NCBI GenBank assembly: GCA_002717505.1 | Contig: PBEB01000051.1 | Location: forward strand, 1-61,280 | Length of the DNA: 61,280 nucleotides | Source of the DNA: Leptospiraceae bacterium | GTDB taxonomy: Bacteria > Spirochaetota > Leptospiria > Leptospirales > Leptonemataceae | Direction of reading: 5' to 3' | Part shown: positions 44,673 through 53,528 of the stretch, in pieces | Numbering within the stretch: position 1 is the first letter of the stretch | How the letters are laid out: each line of letters opens with the position of its first letter | Notes under the pieces: generated by a model | Told to the model about the DNA's origin: nothing | Seen by the model: only the letters and a program-made list of their open reading frames with translations | Databases searched by the model: none | Position numbers and translations under genes: made by a program

Positions 44673-45566
44673 TTAATCCAGCTCTTCCTTGATCCAGGCT
44701 GTGGTATAGAGACATTCTCGAAAAAAATCTGTCGGCTGATATTTTGCGTCGGCTTCCGGGGAAATCTTCCCGGCTAATTTGTAAGCGATGAGTGTGTGTT
44801 TATCTCGACTGGCCAGTTCCCAGAATCTACGGCCGGGCTCCAGGTATCCTATCTCTTTTTGAAACCTTGTGAAATGATCGAATAGGCGGATCCTTGCTTT
44901 CGTTTTGTGCTCCTTTCGCATTACAGGTACCAACGGACCGTCTCCGCTACCATCACTGAAAGTGCCTGATGAATCAAAAACAGCGAGCACCGGGTGGAAG
45001 GAACCTGTCTTTGGATCAAAATCTACAATAGCCAGGTCCGAGCCGGTGGGATTCCAGAAATACAGGCGAAAGCTCTTGCGGTTCCACGATGGCTGGTCAA
45101 CAGCCAGAAGGTCTCCCTGAACGCTGAACTGAAACTCCGCATTTGAATTCCAGAGAGCAACGGTGCGGGTTACCGGACTGGTGCTATAAAGCGTCATAAA
45201 GAAATGCTTTTTGCCCAGTTTTAATCTCTGAAACTCTACAACGGTGAAATTCTGGTTCGCGCGATCTTTGAGCCAGGCCCGAGCCGAATCAATCTTTCGC
45301 GGAAAAAGCCGGACCGGGTTATTGGAACGCATCACCAGGAACGTTTTTCCTTCCCAGTAGGAGATAGCTTTATCGTCCAGTTGCTGAACTTCGCCGGTTT
45401 CAAATGTAAATTCGATGCCATCTGATTTCAGAGAATCCAGCAAACAGCAAAGAGAGTTGAAACTAACATGGTCTGGCAGCTCTTCGGAGCGAAGCATCTG
45501 CAAAGGGAGGGCCAGGGGCAATAGGAGCAATAAGGCAGTCCATGACCGGTGCAGCGAAAAAGCCAT
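44673..45566 (-). CDS. Secreted protein of unknown function, 297 residues
   Basis: ATG 45566 starts a signal peptide (WTALLLLLPLALPLQMLRS). In-frame ATG 45581 and TTG 45602 are alternatives. The mature part is strand-rich with many aromatics (FRLYFWNPTGSDLAIVDFD, LYSTSPVTRTVALWNSNAEF) and two adjacent cysteines (NSLCCLLDSL). I recognise no family. It ends ten bases from the convergent lpxC stop. Confidence 0.72.
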   Translation of the reverse strand: MAFSLHRSWTALLLLLPLALPLQMLRSEELPDHVSFNSLCCLLDSLKSDGIEFTFETGEVQQLDDKAISYWEGKTFLVMRSNNPVRLFPRKIDSARAWLKDRANQNFTVVEFQRLKLGKKHFFMTLYSTSPVTRTVALWNSNAEFQFSVQGDLLAVDQPSWNRKSFRLYFWNPTGSDLAIVDFDPKTGSFHPVLAVFDSSGTFSDGSGDGPLVPVMRKEHKTKARIRLFDHFTRFQKEIGYLEPGRRFWELASRDKHTLIAYKLAGKISPEADAKYQPTDFFRECLYTTAWIKEELD

Positions 45567-45911
45567 ATTCGAGCAGGTCATTGCATCCCGGAGGATTGTC
45601 AATCGCTAAGGCGTATCCAGTATAGCGGCCGGCGGACCGGATACGATTCGAAGGTATAAGTAGGTGCATACCTTTGAAGTGAGGTTGTCTATTTCGCGGT
45701 CGACTTACAATCCACCTTAAGAATCTGACGACTACAGGGAAAGCTCTGGCATCTTCAGAGGTTCTGTTAGCTTGTGAACATCTCTTCCATCTCATCCATC
45801 TGCGTAGCACAGACTTGCAGGACTTCCAGTCCGCTGGCCGCAGGCAGGACCTTCCAAAATTTATTCAGGAAATGCTTGGTCAGAGGGACCGTATTTTGCA
45901 TTTGATGAAAT

Positions 45912-46829
45912 ATGACTCTGACTCAGCTCAGATATGTACTGGCCGTTTCCCGGCATGGAAGTTTTGGCAAGGCAGCGGAGCATTCCCTGGTGGCCCAGCC
46001 TACCCTCAGTATTCAAATCCAGAAACTGGAGCAGGAGCTGGGAATCGAAATCTTTGATCGAAAAAAGAGTCCTATTCGCCTCACAGAGTCAGGCAAGAAA
46101 GTGGAAGCTCATGCCAGAAGAATTCTGGATGAAGCTGATGCTTTGCTGGATGAGTTTCAAGATGAAACCGGAGAGGTTCGAGGGCGAATTCGACTGGGAA
46201 TCATTCCGACTATCTCTTCCTATTTACTGCCCCGGATCTTCAAGAAACTCAAGCAGAGGTACCCGGAAGCGGAGTTCTTTATTCATGAATTACCCACCAG
46301 TCAGATTCTGCATAAGATTCAAAACGAAGAACTGGACATCGGAGTTCTGGCCACCCCATTGAATGAGCGCATGATAGAGGAAGTGCCTCTCTACTATGAG
46401 CCTTTTGTAGTGTATTTTCCACCGGATTCTGATGTGCCAACGAAGCGAATCACCCTTGATGATCTCCAGGGCCGGGATATGCTACTTCTGGGCGAAGAGC
46501 ATTGCTTCAGACATCAGTCCTTAAAACTTTGCGGGCAGGGCAATGCAGGAAAGATAGAATGTGGTAGCCTGGATACAATCAAAAAGATGGTGGACCAGGG
46601 ACTGGGCGCTACGCTACTTCCGTTGCTTTCTGCGAATCTGAAGAGCGATCGCGTTGTCCGATTCCAGGAGCCGGAGCCTGTGCGCGAAATAGGCTTAATC
46701 CACGGGAAATCCTTCTACAAGAGTCGGCTGCTAAAAGCTCTCCAGGAAACCATTCTTTCGAACGTTCCTGAGGATTTGCATCAACAAAGGGATCGCCGAT
46801 TGATTGGGGCTGAGGATGTGCTTGACTGA
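45912..46829 (+). CDS. oxyR: OxyR, LysR-type peroxide sensor
   Basis: 305 residues, the same length as E. coli OxyR. The N-terminal helix-turn-helix is LTQLRYVLAVSRHGSFGKAA followed by VAQPTLSIQIQKLEQELG. The redox cysteines are both present: Cys198 and Cys207 in HCFRHQSLKLC, with the same spacing as OxyR Cys199/Cys208. Peroxide would form that disulfide and activate transcription. ahpC and ahpF lie downstream, with an OxyR-like dyad before ahpC, so the regulon can be read locally. Confidence 0.95.
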   Translation: MTLTQLRYVLAVSRHGSFGKAAEHSLVAQPTLSIQIQKLEQELGIEIFDRKKSPIRLTESGKKVEAHARRILDEADALLDEFQDETGEVRGRIRLGIIPTISSYLLPRIFKKLKQRYPEAEFFIHELPTSQILHKIQNEELDIGVLATPLNERMIEEVPLYYEPFVVYFPPDSDVPTKRITLDDLQGRDMLLLGEEHCFRHQSLKLCGQGNAGKIECGSLDTIKKMVDQGLGATLLPLLSANLKSDRVVRFQEPEPVREIGLIHGKSFYKSRLLKALQETILSNVPEDLHQQRDRRLIGAEDVLD

Positions 46830-46832
46830 TGC

Positions 46833-47471
46833 ATGCATCCTCTAGATAACAATGGTCCCTTGAACGAACAGTTACAAGAATCAGTCATGAAAGAAAAATC
46901 AATCCATCGCAGGGTATCCCCGGACAAGTCTATGAAGAGAATGAACGTAAGGTCCAGGATAAGATCCGGATGCTTTTTGACGGCGGCGCTTATTGTTACC
47001 CTCACCCTGCAGGCCGGATGCATGGCTATTTCGATACTTCCAGGAGCTGAGCTTTCCATTCCGCCGCAATCTTCCGATGAGAAGGAACGTCTTCTTCAGC
47101 TAAACATCATCGCCGGAGAAAACGAATTCGGCGCCATAAATCTGGGTGGTTATAACGAGAGCCAGAGAGCAATGCTCAATGTAGGAGTATTCAATCGTTC
47201 CGTTTTTTCTGCTCTCAGTGCAGGACTGGCCAATCAGACCGTTCTTTCGGCCGTAAACGTAGGGATTGCCAATCAGACCGGCTATTCCGGTCTTCAGGTC
47301 GGGTTAATCTTTAATTCGGGCTGGTCTTTTGTCAACATTGCTCCGGTGAATGTCGGCGGCGGGCTTCAGATTGGGCTTGTAAACTGGGGCACATCGGCCA
47401 TCCAGCTGGGTTTGATCAATTTCTGCGATGAATGGATTCTTCCCATTGTTGCCTATTGCGGGGTGCGCTAG
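46833..47471 (+). CDS. LA_2272-type surface repeat lipoprotein
   Basis: A basic N-terminus, a hydrophobic segment (FLTAALIVTLTLQAGC) and a lipobox are followed by repeats rich in N-V-G-x-x-N: AMLNVGVFNRSVFSALS, AVNVGIANQTGYSGLQVGL, FVNIAPVNVGGGLQIGLVNWG. This is the pattern of the LA_2272/LA_2273 surface-repeat family of Leptospira. Such repeats form flat beta-helix-like stacks. ATG 46833 follows oxyR by three bases; internal ATGs (46887, 46932) fit the signal better. Location between oxyR and ahpC is odd and may be accidental. Confidence 0.75.
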   Translation: MHPLDNNGPLNEQLQESVMKEKSIHRRVSPDKSMKRMNVRSRIRSGCFLTAALIVTLTLQAGCMAISILPGAELSIPPQSSDEKERLLQLNIIAGENEFGAINLGGYNESQRAMLNVGVFNRSVFSALSAGLANQTVLSAVNVGIANQTGYSGLQVGLIFNSGWSFVNIAPVNVGGGLQIGLVNWGTSAIQLGLINFCDEWILPIVAYCGVR

Positions 47472-47780
47472 CTGAGGTTAAATCCGGCTACGCCTGGCGT
47501 CGGCCGCAGTTGAGCGCGAGTCCAGATCTGACTGAGCAGGGCTTGAAGCCCGGTCCATTCTCTTCGCAATTTGGGCTCTGGGATTGGCGTATTCCGGCTC
47601 CGGTCCACAGGCCATCGGGACTGGAAATGGCGCTTCCACGCAGTAGCCGGACCTGAATCGGGCTTCTCTTTAGGCCAAACCGGATTTCTTTCATTGCAGG
47701 GCTGGAAACAGCCTCTGGCCTGCCATCCTCTGTAGATGGATGGGATCGTAATTCAGCCCCAGAACCTGGTGAATCCTCTC

Positions 47781-47817
47781 ATAGATTTTGGCTATGGGGT
47801 TATTGAGACAATATATT
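47781..47817 (+). promoter_or_regulatory. OxyR-like operator
   Basis: ATAG (47781-47784), seven bases, CTAT (47792-47795) matches the first half of the OxyR site ATAG-N7-CTAT exactly. After seven more bases the second half is weak (TTGA-N7-TATT, 47803-47817). The site abuts the -35 element, where OxyR activates RNA polymerase. Confidence 0.65.
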
Positions 47818-47845
47818 TTGTAAATTCCGCCTCCTGGTGTATACT
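47818..47845 (+). promoter_or_regulatory. ahpC promoter
   Basis: TTGTAA (47818-47823), 16-base spacer, TATACT (47840-47845). A good -10 box with a weak -35 is usual for activator-dependent promoters. The start codon of ahpC is 24 bases downstream of the -10 box. Confidence 0.65.
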
Positions 47846-47868
47846 GTCTAAAGTTAGGAGGTAGCCAA

Positions 47869-48432
47869 ATGGCAAAAATCAATCAAGCGATTCCACATTT
47901 TAAACTGGAAGCCTTTCATGAAGGCGAATTCAAAACCATCTCTTCTGAAGATGTAAAAGGTAAATGGTCCGTGTTCTTTTTTTACCCGGCCGACTTTACT
48001 TTCGTATGTCCTACAGAACTGGGCGACGTAGCCGATCACTACGATGATCTGAAAAGTGCTGGAGTGGAAGTGTATTCTGTATCTACAGACACCCACTTTG
48101 TTCACAAAGCATGGCACGAAGCATCCGACACCATCAAGAAGATTCAATTCCCTATGCTGGGAGACCCCAAAGGCGAGTTGACTCGAGGTTTCGGAGTAAT
48201 GGATGAAGAAGTGGGACTGGCTTTCCGTGGAAGCTTTGTTGTAGATCCGGAAGGCATTGTTCGCGCCTATGAAGTGCACAGCGATGGAATCGGTCGATCT
48301 GCCGATGAGCTGGTTCGCAAAGTTAAGGCTGCTCAGTATGTAGCTGCCAATGACGGCGAAGTATGTCCGGCTAGCTGGCAACCCGGAAAAGAAACTCTTA
48401 AGCCAGGTCTGGACCTTGTAGGTAAGATCTAA
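47869..48432 (+). CDS. ahpC: Alkyl hydroperoxide reductase subunit C (2-Cys peroxiredoxin)
   Basis: 187 residues, the same as E. coli AhpC. Peroxidatic Cys47 is in DFTFVCPTELGD, resolving Cys166 in DGEVCPASW, and the active-site Arg in FRGSFVVDPEG. It reduces H2O2 and organic hydroperoxides in the cytoplasm. ATG has an AGGAGG seven bases upstream. AhpF, its reductase, follows after 124 bases that contain a stem-loop. Confidence 0.97.
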   Translation: MAKINQAIPHFKLEAFHEGEFKTISSEDVKGKWSVFFFYPADFTFVCPTELGDVADHYDDLKSAGVEVYSVSTDTHFVHKAWHEASDTIKKIQFPMLGDPKGELTRGFGVMDEEVGLAFRGSFVVDPEGIVRAYEVHSDGIGRSADELVRKVKAAQYVAANDGEVCPASWQPGKETLKPGLDLVGKI

Positions 48433-48466
48433 GCATAACTTAGAGCATCTGAAACACAACGCCGCT

Positions 48467-48489
48467 GCCCGGGCGGCTTAAACCCGGGC
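48467..48489 (+). terminator. Stem-loop between ahpC and ahpF
   Basis: GCCCGGG (48467-48473) pairs with CCCGGGC (48483-48489). No U-tract follows, so it may stabilise ahpC mRNA or give partial termination, setting a higher ahpC than ahpF level. Confidence 0.45.
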
Positions 48490-48556
48490 CCGCAATCATT
48501 ATTACAGGTAGATCGCACGCACAGTGCGCCTGCGAAATAAAGGGAGGTAGGAAGGA

Positions 48557-50263
48557 ATGTTAGACAACCAGCTAATCGAGCAATTAAAGCAATATTTTGA
48601 AAGACTACAGAAGGATGTAGTTCTGTCCCTGGAATCCGGGGATCACGAAAAGCGCGAAGAACTGAAAGGTATGCTGGAAGGAGTTGCATCGGCATCGCAG
48701 CGGGTGACTTTTTCAGAAGATGCCCCTTCAGCCAGTCCATCGAGCTCTGGCAGTGCGAACGGATCTGGCTCGGGCAACGATGGACTCTCTTTCTCTGTGA
48801 TTTCCGACGGAGAGCCAACAGGCATACGCTTTCGCGGAGTCCCCGGAGGTCATGAATTCAATTCTTTGATTCTTGCTATTTTACAGGCCGGTGGTGTGCC
48901 AGTGCGTCTGGACGAAGATGTAATCGACATGATGTCTGGTCTGAACGGTGAACTGCATTTTGAAACCGTGGTCTCGCTGGATTGTCATAACTGTCCGGAT
49001 GTAGTTCAAACATTGAATTCATTGAGCCTGGTCAGCGGCGCCATCAGCCATGATATGGTAGATGGATCTGTATATCCCGAAGTAGTGGAAAAGTACAGGG
49101 TTCAGGGAGTGCCTGCGGTATTTCTGAACGGCGAGCCATTCAGTTCCGGTAAGGTAGATGCATCCACAATCATTTCTAGATTGATGGAAAGAGCAGCGAA
49201 TCAGACTGCAACCACGGAAGCCTCCCACAATGATGGAGATAAGAACGTGGATTCGCAAGAGGTCGGTCCTATTGGCGCTTCCTCCGAGTCAGCCCGGCCA
49301 TCCGAAATCTATGATGTGGCCATTATTGGGGGAGGCCCTGGAGGTGTCGCGGCTGCGATTTACAGTGCCCGAAAGGGTCTCAAGGTTACCGTAATCGCTG
49401 ATCGTCTTGGTGGGCAGGTAAAAGACACTATGGACATTGAAAACCTGGTGGCCATCCCCAGCACCACCGGACCTAAATTGTCTGGAACTCTGGCCGAGCA
49501 ATTGAAAGCCCATGGCGTGGTAGTGCGAGAGCATCTTCGCGTAGAGTCCATGAAGGATCAGGGCGATGTGAAATCCATGCGACTGAATACCGGCCGCGAA
49601 GTCCGATCAAGAACGGTGATTGTCGCCACCGGAGCCCGCTGGAGAGAAATGAATGTTCCGGGAGAAATGGAAAACGTAGGTCGCGGGGTAGCATTCTGTC
49701 CTCACTGCGATGGACCATTCTTCAAAGACAAAGATGTGGCGGTGATTGGCGGAGGAAACTCTGGAGTAGAGGCTGCCCTGGATCTTGCCGGCATTACAAA
49801 GAGCGTAACTGTCCTGGAGTTTGCCCCTGAGCTAAAGGCAGACCAGGTGCTTCAAAGCCGAATGGCGGACCGAGAGAATATCACTGTGGTGAAGTCTGCG
49901 ATGACCACCGAAGTCCATGCAGATGAAAAGGGAGTTACCGGGCTACAGTATACAGATCGGGATTCCGGCGAAAGCAAGGAACTGAAAGTGGATGGAATCT
50001 TTGTTCAGATTGGTCTCTTGCCGAACAGCGGTTTCGTAGAGGGATTCCTGGAAAGAAATAAGATGGGCGAAATTCTTGTGGATGAAAAATGCCAGACGAA
50101 TGTGCCAGGGGTATTTGCCTGCGGCGATGTGACCAATGTTCCCTACAAACAGATCGTTGTAGCCCTGGGTCATGGAGCCACGGCCTCGTTGAGTGCATTC
50201 GACTACCTCATACGACATGCTGCACCGGCTCCTGCGAAGGAAAAAGCCGGCGCTGCAGCCTGA
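48557..50263 (+). CDS. ahpF: Alkyl hydroperoxide reductase subunit F
   Basis: 568 residues (E. coli 521). The N-terminal double-thioredoxin domain has active CxxC at 143-146 (DCHNC), and [11 protein letters not shown]. The FAD fold is [20 protein letters not shown], the NADH fold [14 protein letters not shown], and the flavin-side disulfide is 381-384 (FCPHCDGP). Electrons pass from NAD(P)H through FAD and the disulfides to AhpC. A Ser/Gly-rich insert (~57-75) and an acidic linker (~220-250) account for the extra length. Good GGAGG upstream. Confidence 0.96.
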   Translation: MLDNQLIEQLKQYFERLQKDVVLSLESGDHEKREELKGMLEGVASASQRVTFSEDAPSASPSSSGSANGSGSGNDGLSFSVISDGEPTGIRFRGVPGGHEFNSLILAILQAGGVPVRLDEDVIDMMSGLNGELHFETVVSLDCHNCPDVVQTLNSLSLVSGAISHDMVDGSVYPEVVEKYRVQGVPAVFLNGEPFSSGKVDASTIISRLMERAANQTATTEASHNDGDKNVDSQEVGPIGASSESARPSEIYDVAIIGGGPGGVAAAIYSARKGLKVTVIADRLGGQVKDTMDIENLVAIPSTTGPKLSGTLAEQLKAHGVVVREHLRVESMKDQGDVKSMRLNTGREVRSRTVIVATGARWREMNVPGEMENVGRGVAFCPHCDGPFFKDKDVAVIGGGNSGVEAALDLAGITKSVTVLEFAPELKADQVLQSRMADRENITVVKSAMTTEVHADEKGVTGLQYTDRDSGESKELKVDGIFVQIGLLPNSGFVEGFLERNKMGEILVDEKCQTNVPGVFACGDVTNVPYKQIVVALGHGATASLSAFDYLIRHAAPAPAKEKAGAAA

Positions 50264-50270
50264 ATGATTC

Positions 50271-50296
50271 GCTCCGGACCCATGAGGGTCCGGAGC
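50271..50296 (+). terminator. ahpF terminator-like hairpin
   Basis: Perfect 11-bp stem GCTCCGGACCC / GGGTCCGGAGC with an ATGA loop, eight bases after the ahpF stop. The 3' side is TTGCGG, not a U-run, so termination efficiency is uncertain, but the stem is very strong. Confidence 0.6.
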
Positions 50297-50434
50297 TTGC
50301 GGAGGATTACCCTGTTTCATCCTAATGCACTTCCGCTACCTGATCTGCCGGGATGCCAGGGATTAAGTTGATTTCAAGCGCAATCCAGATGCTTTCTTAG
50401 AATCCTTTGTCCGGCCCATCACCAGACCTGAAAG

Positions 50435-50478
50435 TGTCACCTATGTGCCCGGTTCATTCTGTTACCCATGTGACCGGT
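50435..50478. repeat. Two 19-bp direct repeats, possible IS end remnant
   Basis: TGTCACCTATGTGCCCGGT (50435-50453) and TGTTACCCATGTGACCGGT (50460-50478) agree at 16 of 19 positions, 25 bases apart. Ends of integrase-type IS elements often carry such stacked TGT..CC.ATGT..CCGGT motifs. No transposase lies nearby, so this would be a relic. Confidence 0.5.
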
Positions 50479-50620
50479 CGTACACAGAAGCGAATGTGCA
50501 CCTTGCCGCTCTTCCCAGCGGCTGGCGCCCTCCGTTCCTGATAATCCCCAACCACAGAGTGATATCAGGCCAGGTGCGAATCGAAACTAAGCTTAGCAGC
50601 CCCGTTACCCAGGGCTATTC

Positions 50621-51508
50621 TCACCTTGCCGAGAGTACTGCGATTACCTGTTCCGCCACTTCTTTCGACGAAAACGGATTCTGACCGGTTACCAGCCTTC
50701 CATCGGTAACGGCATAGGATGTAAAGGGCAGGAATGCATTGGAATATTCCCCGCCTCTTTCCTTGAGTTTATCTTCCAGGAGATAAGGCACCAGATCTGT
50801 TTTTCCGATTAAAGTCTCTTCAAAGTTCGCAAAGCCAGTGACCTTACGGTCTTTCACAAGGTAGCTACCGTCCGAGAGCTTTACATTGATGAGTCCAGCC
50901 GGCCCATGGCAAACTGCACTTACAATACCGTTGTTTTCGTAGATTTCGGCGGCCAACCGGGCCAGGTCTTCGGATTGGGTGAAATCCCACATTGTGCCAT
51001 GGCCTCCTGCGAAATAGATTACTCCATAGTCCGCAGCCTCTAAATTGGCGGGATCCATAGGTGCGTCCAGCCGAGATTTCAGATCCGGATTATTCCAGAA
51101 CGTTGCATTCAGAGAATCGTCCATGTCATCGCTTCGAGGATCCATGATACCCGGTTTTCCCCCGGGGGATGCGATATCCATCTTTATACCATGGCGAGCC
51201 AGCACATGATAAAAATGGGTCACTTCGCTGAGCCAGTAACCTGTGGGTTCATCGCTGTCTCCATAGGTTGGCTGGGCAGAAATCACGATTAAGACCTTCT
51301 TATTTCCCAGGGCTTCTCGGGCTGGACTGTCTGCAATGGGCGGCTCTCCGATGACCTGATTGCTGCAGCCGATGGTTGCCCAGCCTGCGAACAAAGTCAA
51401 TAGCACCATTTTCGTCCCGGGTTTTCGGTTCCTTTTTAGTCCGGAAGCTGCCCTACTGATTTCCCGTGTGGATCTGTCCCGTTTTTTGCATTTTGCATAT
51501 TCTATCAT
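50621..51508 (-). CDS. DJ-1/PfpI family lipoprotein
   Basis: 295 residues from ATG 51508, chosen because GAGGAGG lies eight bases upstream. The signal ends in lipobox ATIGC. The DJ-1/ThiJ/PfpI domain has VIYFAGGHGTMWDF, the nucleophile elbow VSAVCHGPAGL with its Cys, and the early Glu in TGYWLSEVTHFY, the Hsp31/glyoxalase-III-like pattern. Members are usually cytoplasmic; an exported lipidated form is unusual. A MerR-type promoter points at this gene from 51.8 kb. Confidence 0.85.
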   Translation of the reverse strand: MIEYAKCKKRDRSTREISRAASGLKRNRKPGTKMVLLTLFAGWATIGCSNQVIGEPPIADSPAREALGNKKVLIVISAQPTYGDSDEPTGYWLSEVTHFYHVLARHGIKMDIASPGGKPGIMDPRSDDMDDSLNATFWNNPDLKSRLDAPMDPANLEAADYGVIYFAGGHGTMWDFTQSEDLARLAAEIYENNGIVSAVCHGPAGLINVKLSDGSYLVKDRKVTGFANFEETLIGKTDLVPYLLEDKLKERGGEYSNAFLPFTSYAVTDGRLVTGQNPFSSKEVAEQVIAVLSAR

Positions 51509-51769
51509 TGTTTTGCTCCTCCTCTCAAGTGCGTTACTCAATCTACCTAAATCAATTCATATCTCCTGCAATAGGGAACCTTATGTATTCGCTGGATTCC
51601 CATTGAATCGCAACGCGAAAAGAGTCCATAGTCCGGCAGCCAGTTCTATAAAGGAAAAGACGCTTATTGATGCATGAGTCATAGAACATACCTGGATCCG
51701 ATATTTGCAGGTCATGCTTTTCCAGCGTATGGCCTGCGGTCTGGGAACCTGTGTCAGAAACCGAGGACC

Positions 51770-51801
51770 ATTCTACACCTTAGAGCTAACTCTAATGTCA
51801 A
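51770..51801 (-). promoter_or_regulatory. MerR-type promoter with 20-bp spacer and dyad operator
   Basis: On the minus strand: TTGACA (51796-51801), a 20-base spacer, TAGAAT (51770-51775). Inside the spacer is a perfect palindrome TTAGAG-CTAA-CTCTAA (51780-51795). Overlong 19-20-bp spacers with a central dyad are the mark of promoters activated by MerR-family proteins through DNA distortion. It reads toward the DJ-1-like gene and lies just upstream of the MerR gene. Confidence 0.75.
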
Positions 51802-51889
51802 GGGCGGATTTGAAAAAAATCAGGAAAAATGGAAAAAGTCACTGACTATCCTCCATGGAAACGTTACTTCATCTGACAGGAGAAAGCGC

Positions 51890-52435
51890 ATGCTAATTCT
51901 GGAACTATCTCAACGCACAGGCATCAGCAGGCATACTATTCGGTACTACGAGAAGTATGGTCTCATTCACGCAGAGCAACGAAGAGAAAACAGCTACAAA
52001 GAATACGGCGAGGCTGCTCTGTATTCTCTGATCTTTGTGGACCGGGTAAAGAAGCTTGGCTTTTCTCTTTTTGAGATACGGGATTTTTTGCATTTACTGG
52101 CACGATCTCGCAAAGAAGCTTCAGTCGTTATGGAAGCGAAGATGGCCACCAAGCTCGAAGAGCTGGATGCGAAGATCCAGGCAATGAAGAAAGTTCGAGG
52201 GGATGTCAACGCGCTACTGATGCATTGCAGAAGCAATCCGGAGAAGGGAAGTGAAGGGATTAAGGATCTGGTTCACTCAATGGAGAAAAAAGCGATGGTT
52301 GCGGGAATATCGGAAAACTCTTCCCGTCCGAAGAAAGTCAGGAAATCCAGCAAGACTGCTGGCCAGGGAAAGCACTCTGCGGTTTCTTCCACTGTAAATC
52401 AGAAAAATAGGAAGTCCAGAGTCTTGGCGAAGTAG
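51890..52435 (+). CDS. MerR family transcriptional regulator
   Basis: 181 residues from ATG 51890, with AGGAGA about seven bases upstream; the frame is open to 51674 but no site is there. The winged helix-turn-helix is LILELSQRTGISRHTIRYY then EKYGLIHAEQRRENSYKEYG. A dimerisation coiled coil follows (~75-125). A single Cys (LLMHCRSNP) is in the effector region, so metal binding like CueR is unlikely; the ligand is unknown. The end is a basic Lys/Ser-rich tail of ~35 residues. It probably controls the divergent DJ-1 gene. Confidence 0.88.
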   Translation: MLILELSQRTGISRHTIRYYEKYGLIHAEQRRENSYKEYGEAALYSLIFVDRVKKLGFSLFEIRDFLHLLARSRKEASVVMEAKMATKLEELDAKIQAMKKVRGDVNALLMHCRSNPEKGSEGIKDLVHSMEKKAMVAGISENSSRPKKVRKSSKTAGQGKHSAVSSTVNQKNRKSRVLAK

Positions 52436-52511
52436 AGGATTCAGAAACACGATTGCAGGAAAGCGGTCCGGAACCTGCCCGAATCTCTAAGCGCGTCTCT
52501 GGAGATTAAGC

Positions 52512-53381
52512 TTACGGCCCATCACCTCCGCTCTCGCAGAAATGAATGTTTACCTTACCCCGAATAGTGAGTAGATCGGCGGGGCTGGATCCAAAATGTT
52601 CTTTGAAGCTTCGACTCATATGAGCCTGATCGGCGAAGCCCGCTTCATGGGCCGCATCGGTCAAAGAAAGCCCATGTTGTAGAGCATTTACGGATTTTCG
52701 CAGACGCAACCATAGGATGTATTTTCGCAGCGGAATGCCCATTTGCTCCTTGAAAAGATGAGTGAATCGTCCCTCGGACAGTCCTGTATGCTGCGATACT
52801 TCTATGAGGGATGCCTTTAGATCTGGATCGTTCTGGATGAACTGACAGGCCGAAGCGATGCGATGATCCAGAGGTCGGATGTTGTCCGGAGCAGGAGCGC
52901 CGGGTAACTCTGCAAGAATGGAATTCATCATGAGAACCGCAGAGCTGCAATCGGGAGTGTCCTTGCTAAGCTGAGAATAGATGCCCGACGGGCCGGAATC
53001 CTTGGAAAGTGCTTTCGAATTGGAATGCGAGTCCAGAGATAAGGCATCCGCTCCTTTAAGACTTCCAGATTCAATGGACTGGCACAGAGAGCTTTCGCCA
53101 TCGATCAACAATATGCACTGAGCCGGATGCTCGCCAGACACCGCATGCTTTGCATTCGGAGCCAGGACAGTGAGACGGGTATGCAATGTGCGGTCTTCCA
53201 GGCGAATCGATACGGGTTCCGGGCAGCATACGATTTGCAGAGCATGATGGGCATGCATTCCATTGTCCGTTAGCGGTCCAATAAACAGGGACCGATCGGG
53301 AAACAAAAATAGATATCTTGGATCAGCTTCTGCCATCTTTATATGCGGAATCATCCAACGCCGGGGTTTTGGTTCCATCAC
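52512..53381 (-). CDS. AraC family transcriptional regulator
   Basis: 289 residues. The C-terminal ~100 residues hold the two helix-turn-helices: SLIEVSQHTGLSEGRFTHLF and LTDAAHEAGFADQAHMSRSF, then KEHFGSSPADL. The N-terminal ~130 residues look like a small cupin-type sensor (MHAHHALQIVCCPEPVSI), with several histidines and paired cysteines. Divergent from the DUF3703-MBL operon (147 bases apart), its likely target. Confidence 0.9.
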   Translation of the reverse strand: MMEPKPRRWMIPHIKMAEADPRYLFLFPDRSLFIGPLTDNGMHAHHALQIVCCPEPVSIRLEDRTLHTRLTVLAPNAKHAVSGEHPAQCILLIDGESSLCQSIESGSLKGADALSLDSHSNSKALSKDSGPSGIYSQLSKDTPDCSSAVLMMNSILAELPGAPAPDNIRPLDHRIASACQFIQNDPDLKASLIEVSQHTGLSEGRFTHLFKEQMGIPLRKYILWLRLRKSVNALQHGLSLTDAAHEAGFADQAHMSRSFKEHFGSSPADLLTIRGKVNIHFCESGGDGP

Positions 53382-53528
53382 TTTTATGGATGTTCAAGGC
53401 CCGGGGCTCTGGATCTGATTTTCATTGGGGGCCCGGGGGCAACGTTGCTGGCTCGGCATTTTTTTAAAACATACTAACATAGCCAGATTCTTCAAGTTTC
53501 GAGACCCCGGTCAGATTAGTATAGATCT

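Larger units (their letters stand above)
47472..47868. other. 397-bp gap upstream of ahpC
   Basis: No gene is seen. The first half has Pro/Ala-coding-like sequence with a GGGCTTGAAGCCC hairpin but no ribosome-binding site. The last ~90 bases contain the OxyR-like dyad, the ahpC promoter and the AGGAGG ribosome-binding site. Confidence 0.7.
50264..50620. other. 357-bp convergent gap with hairpin and repeat pair
   Basis: Between ahpF and the convergent DJ-1-like gene. It holds the ahpF hairpin and a pair of 19-bp direct repeats. No frame in it looks like a gene. Confidence 0.6.
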
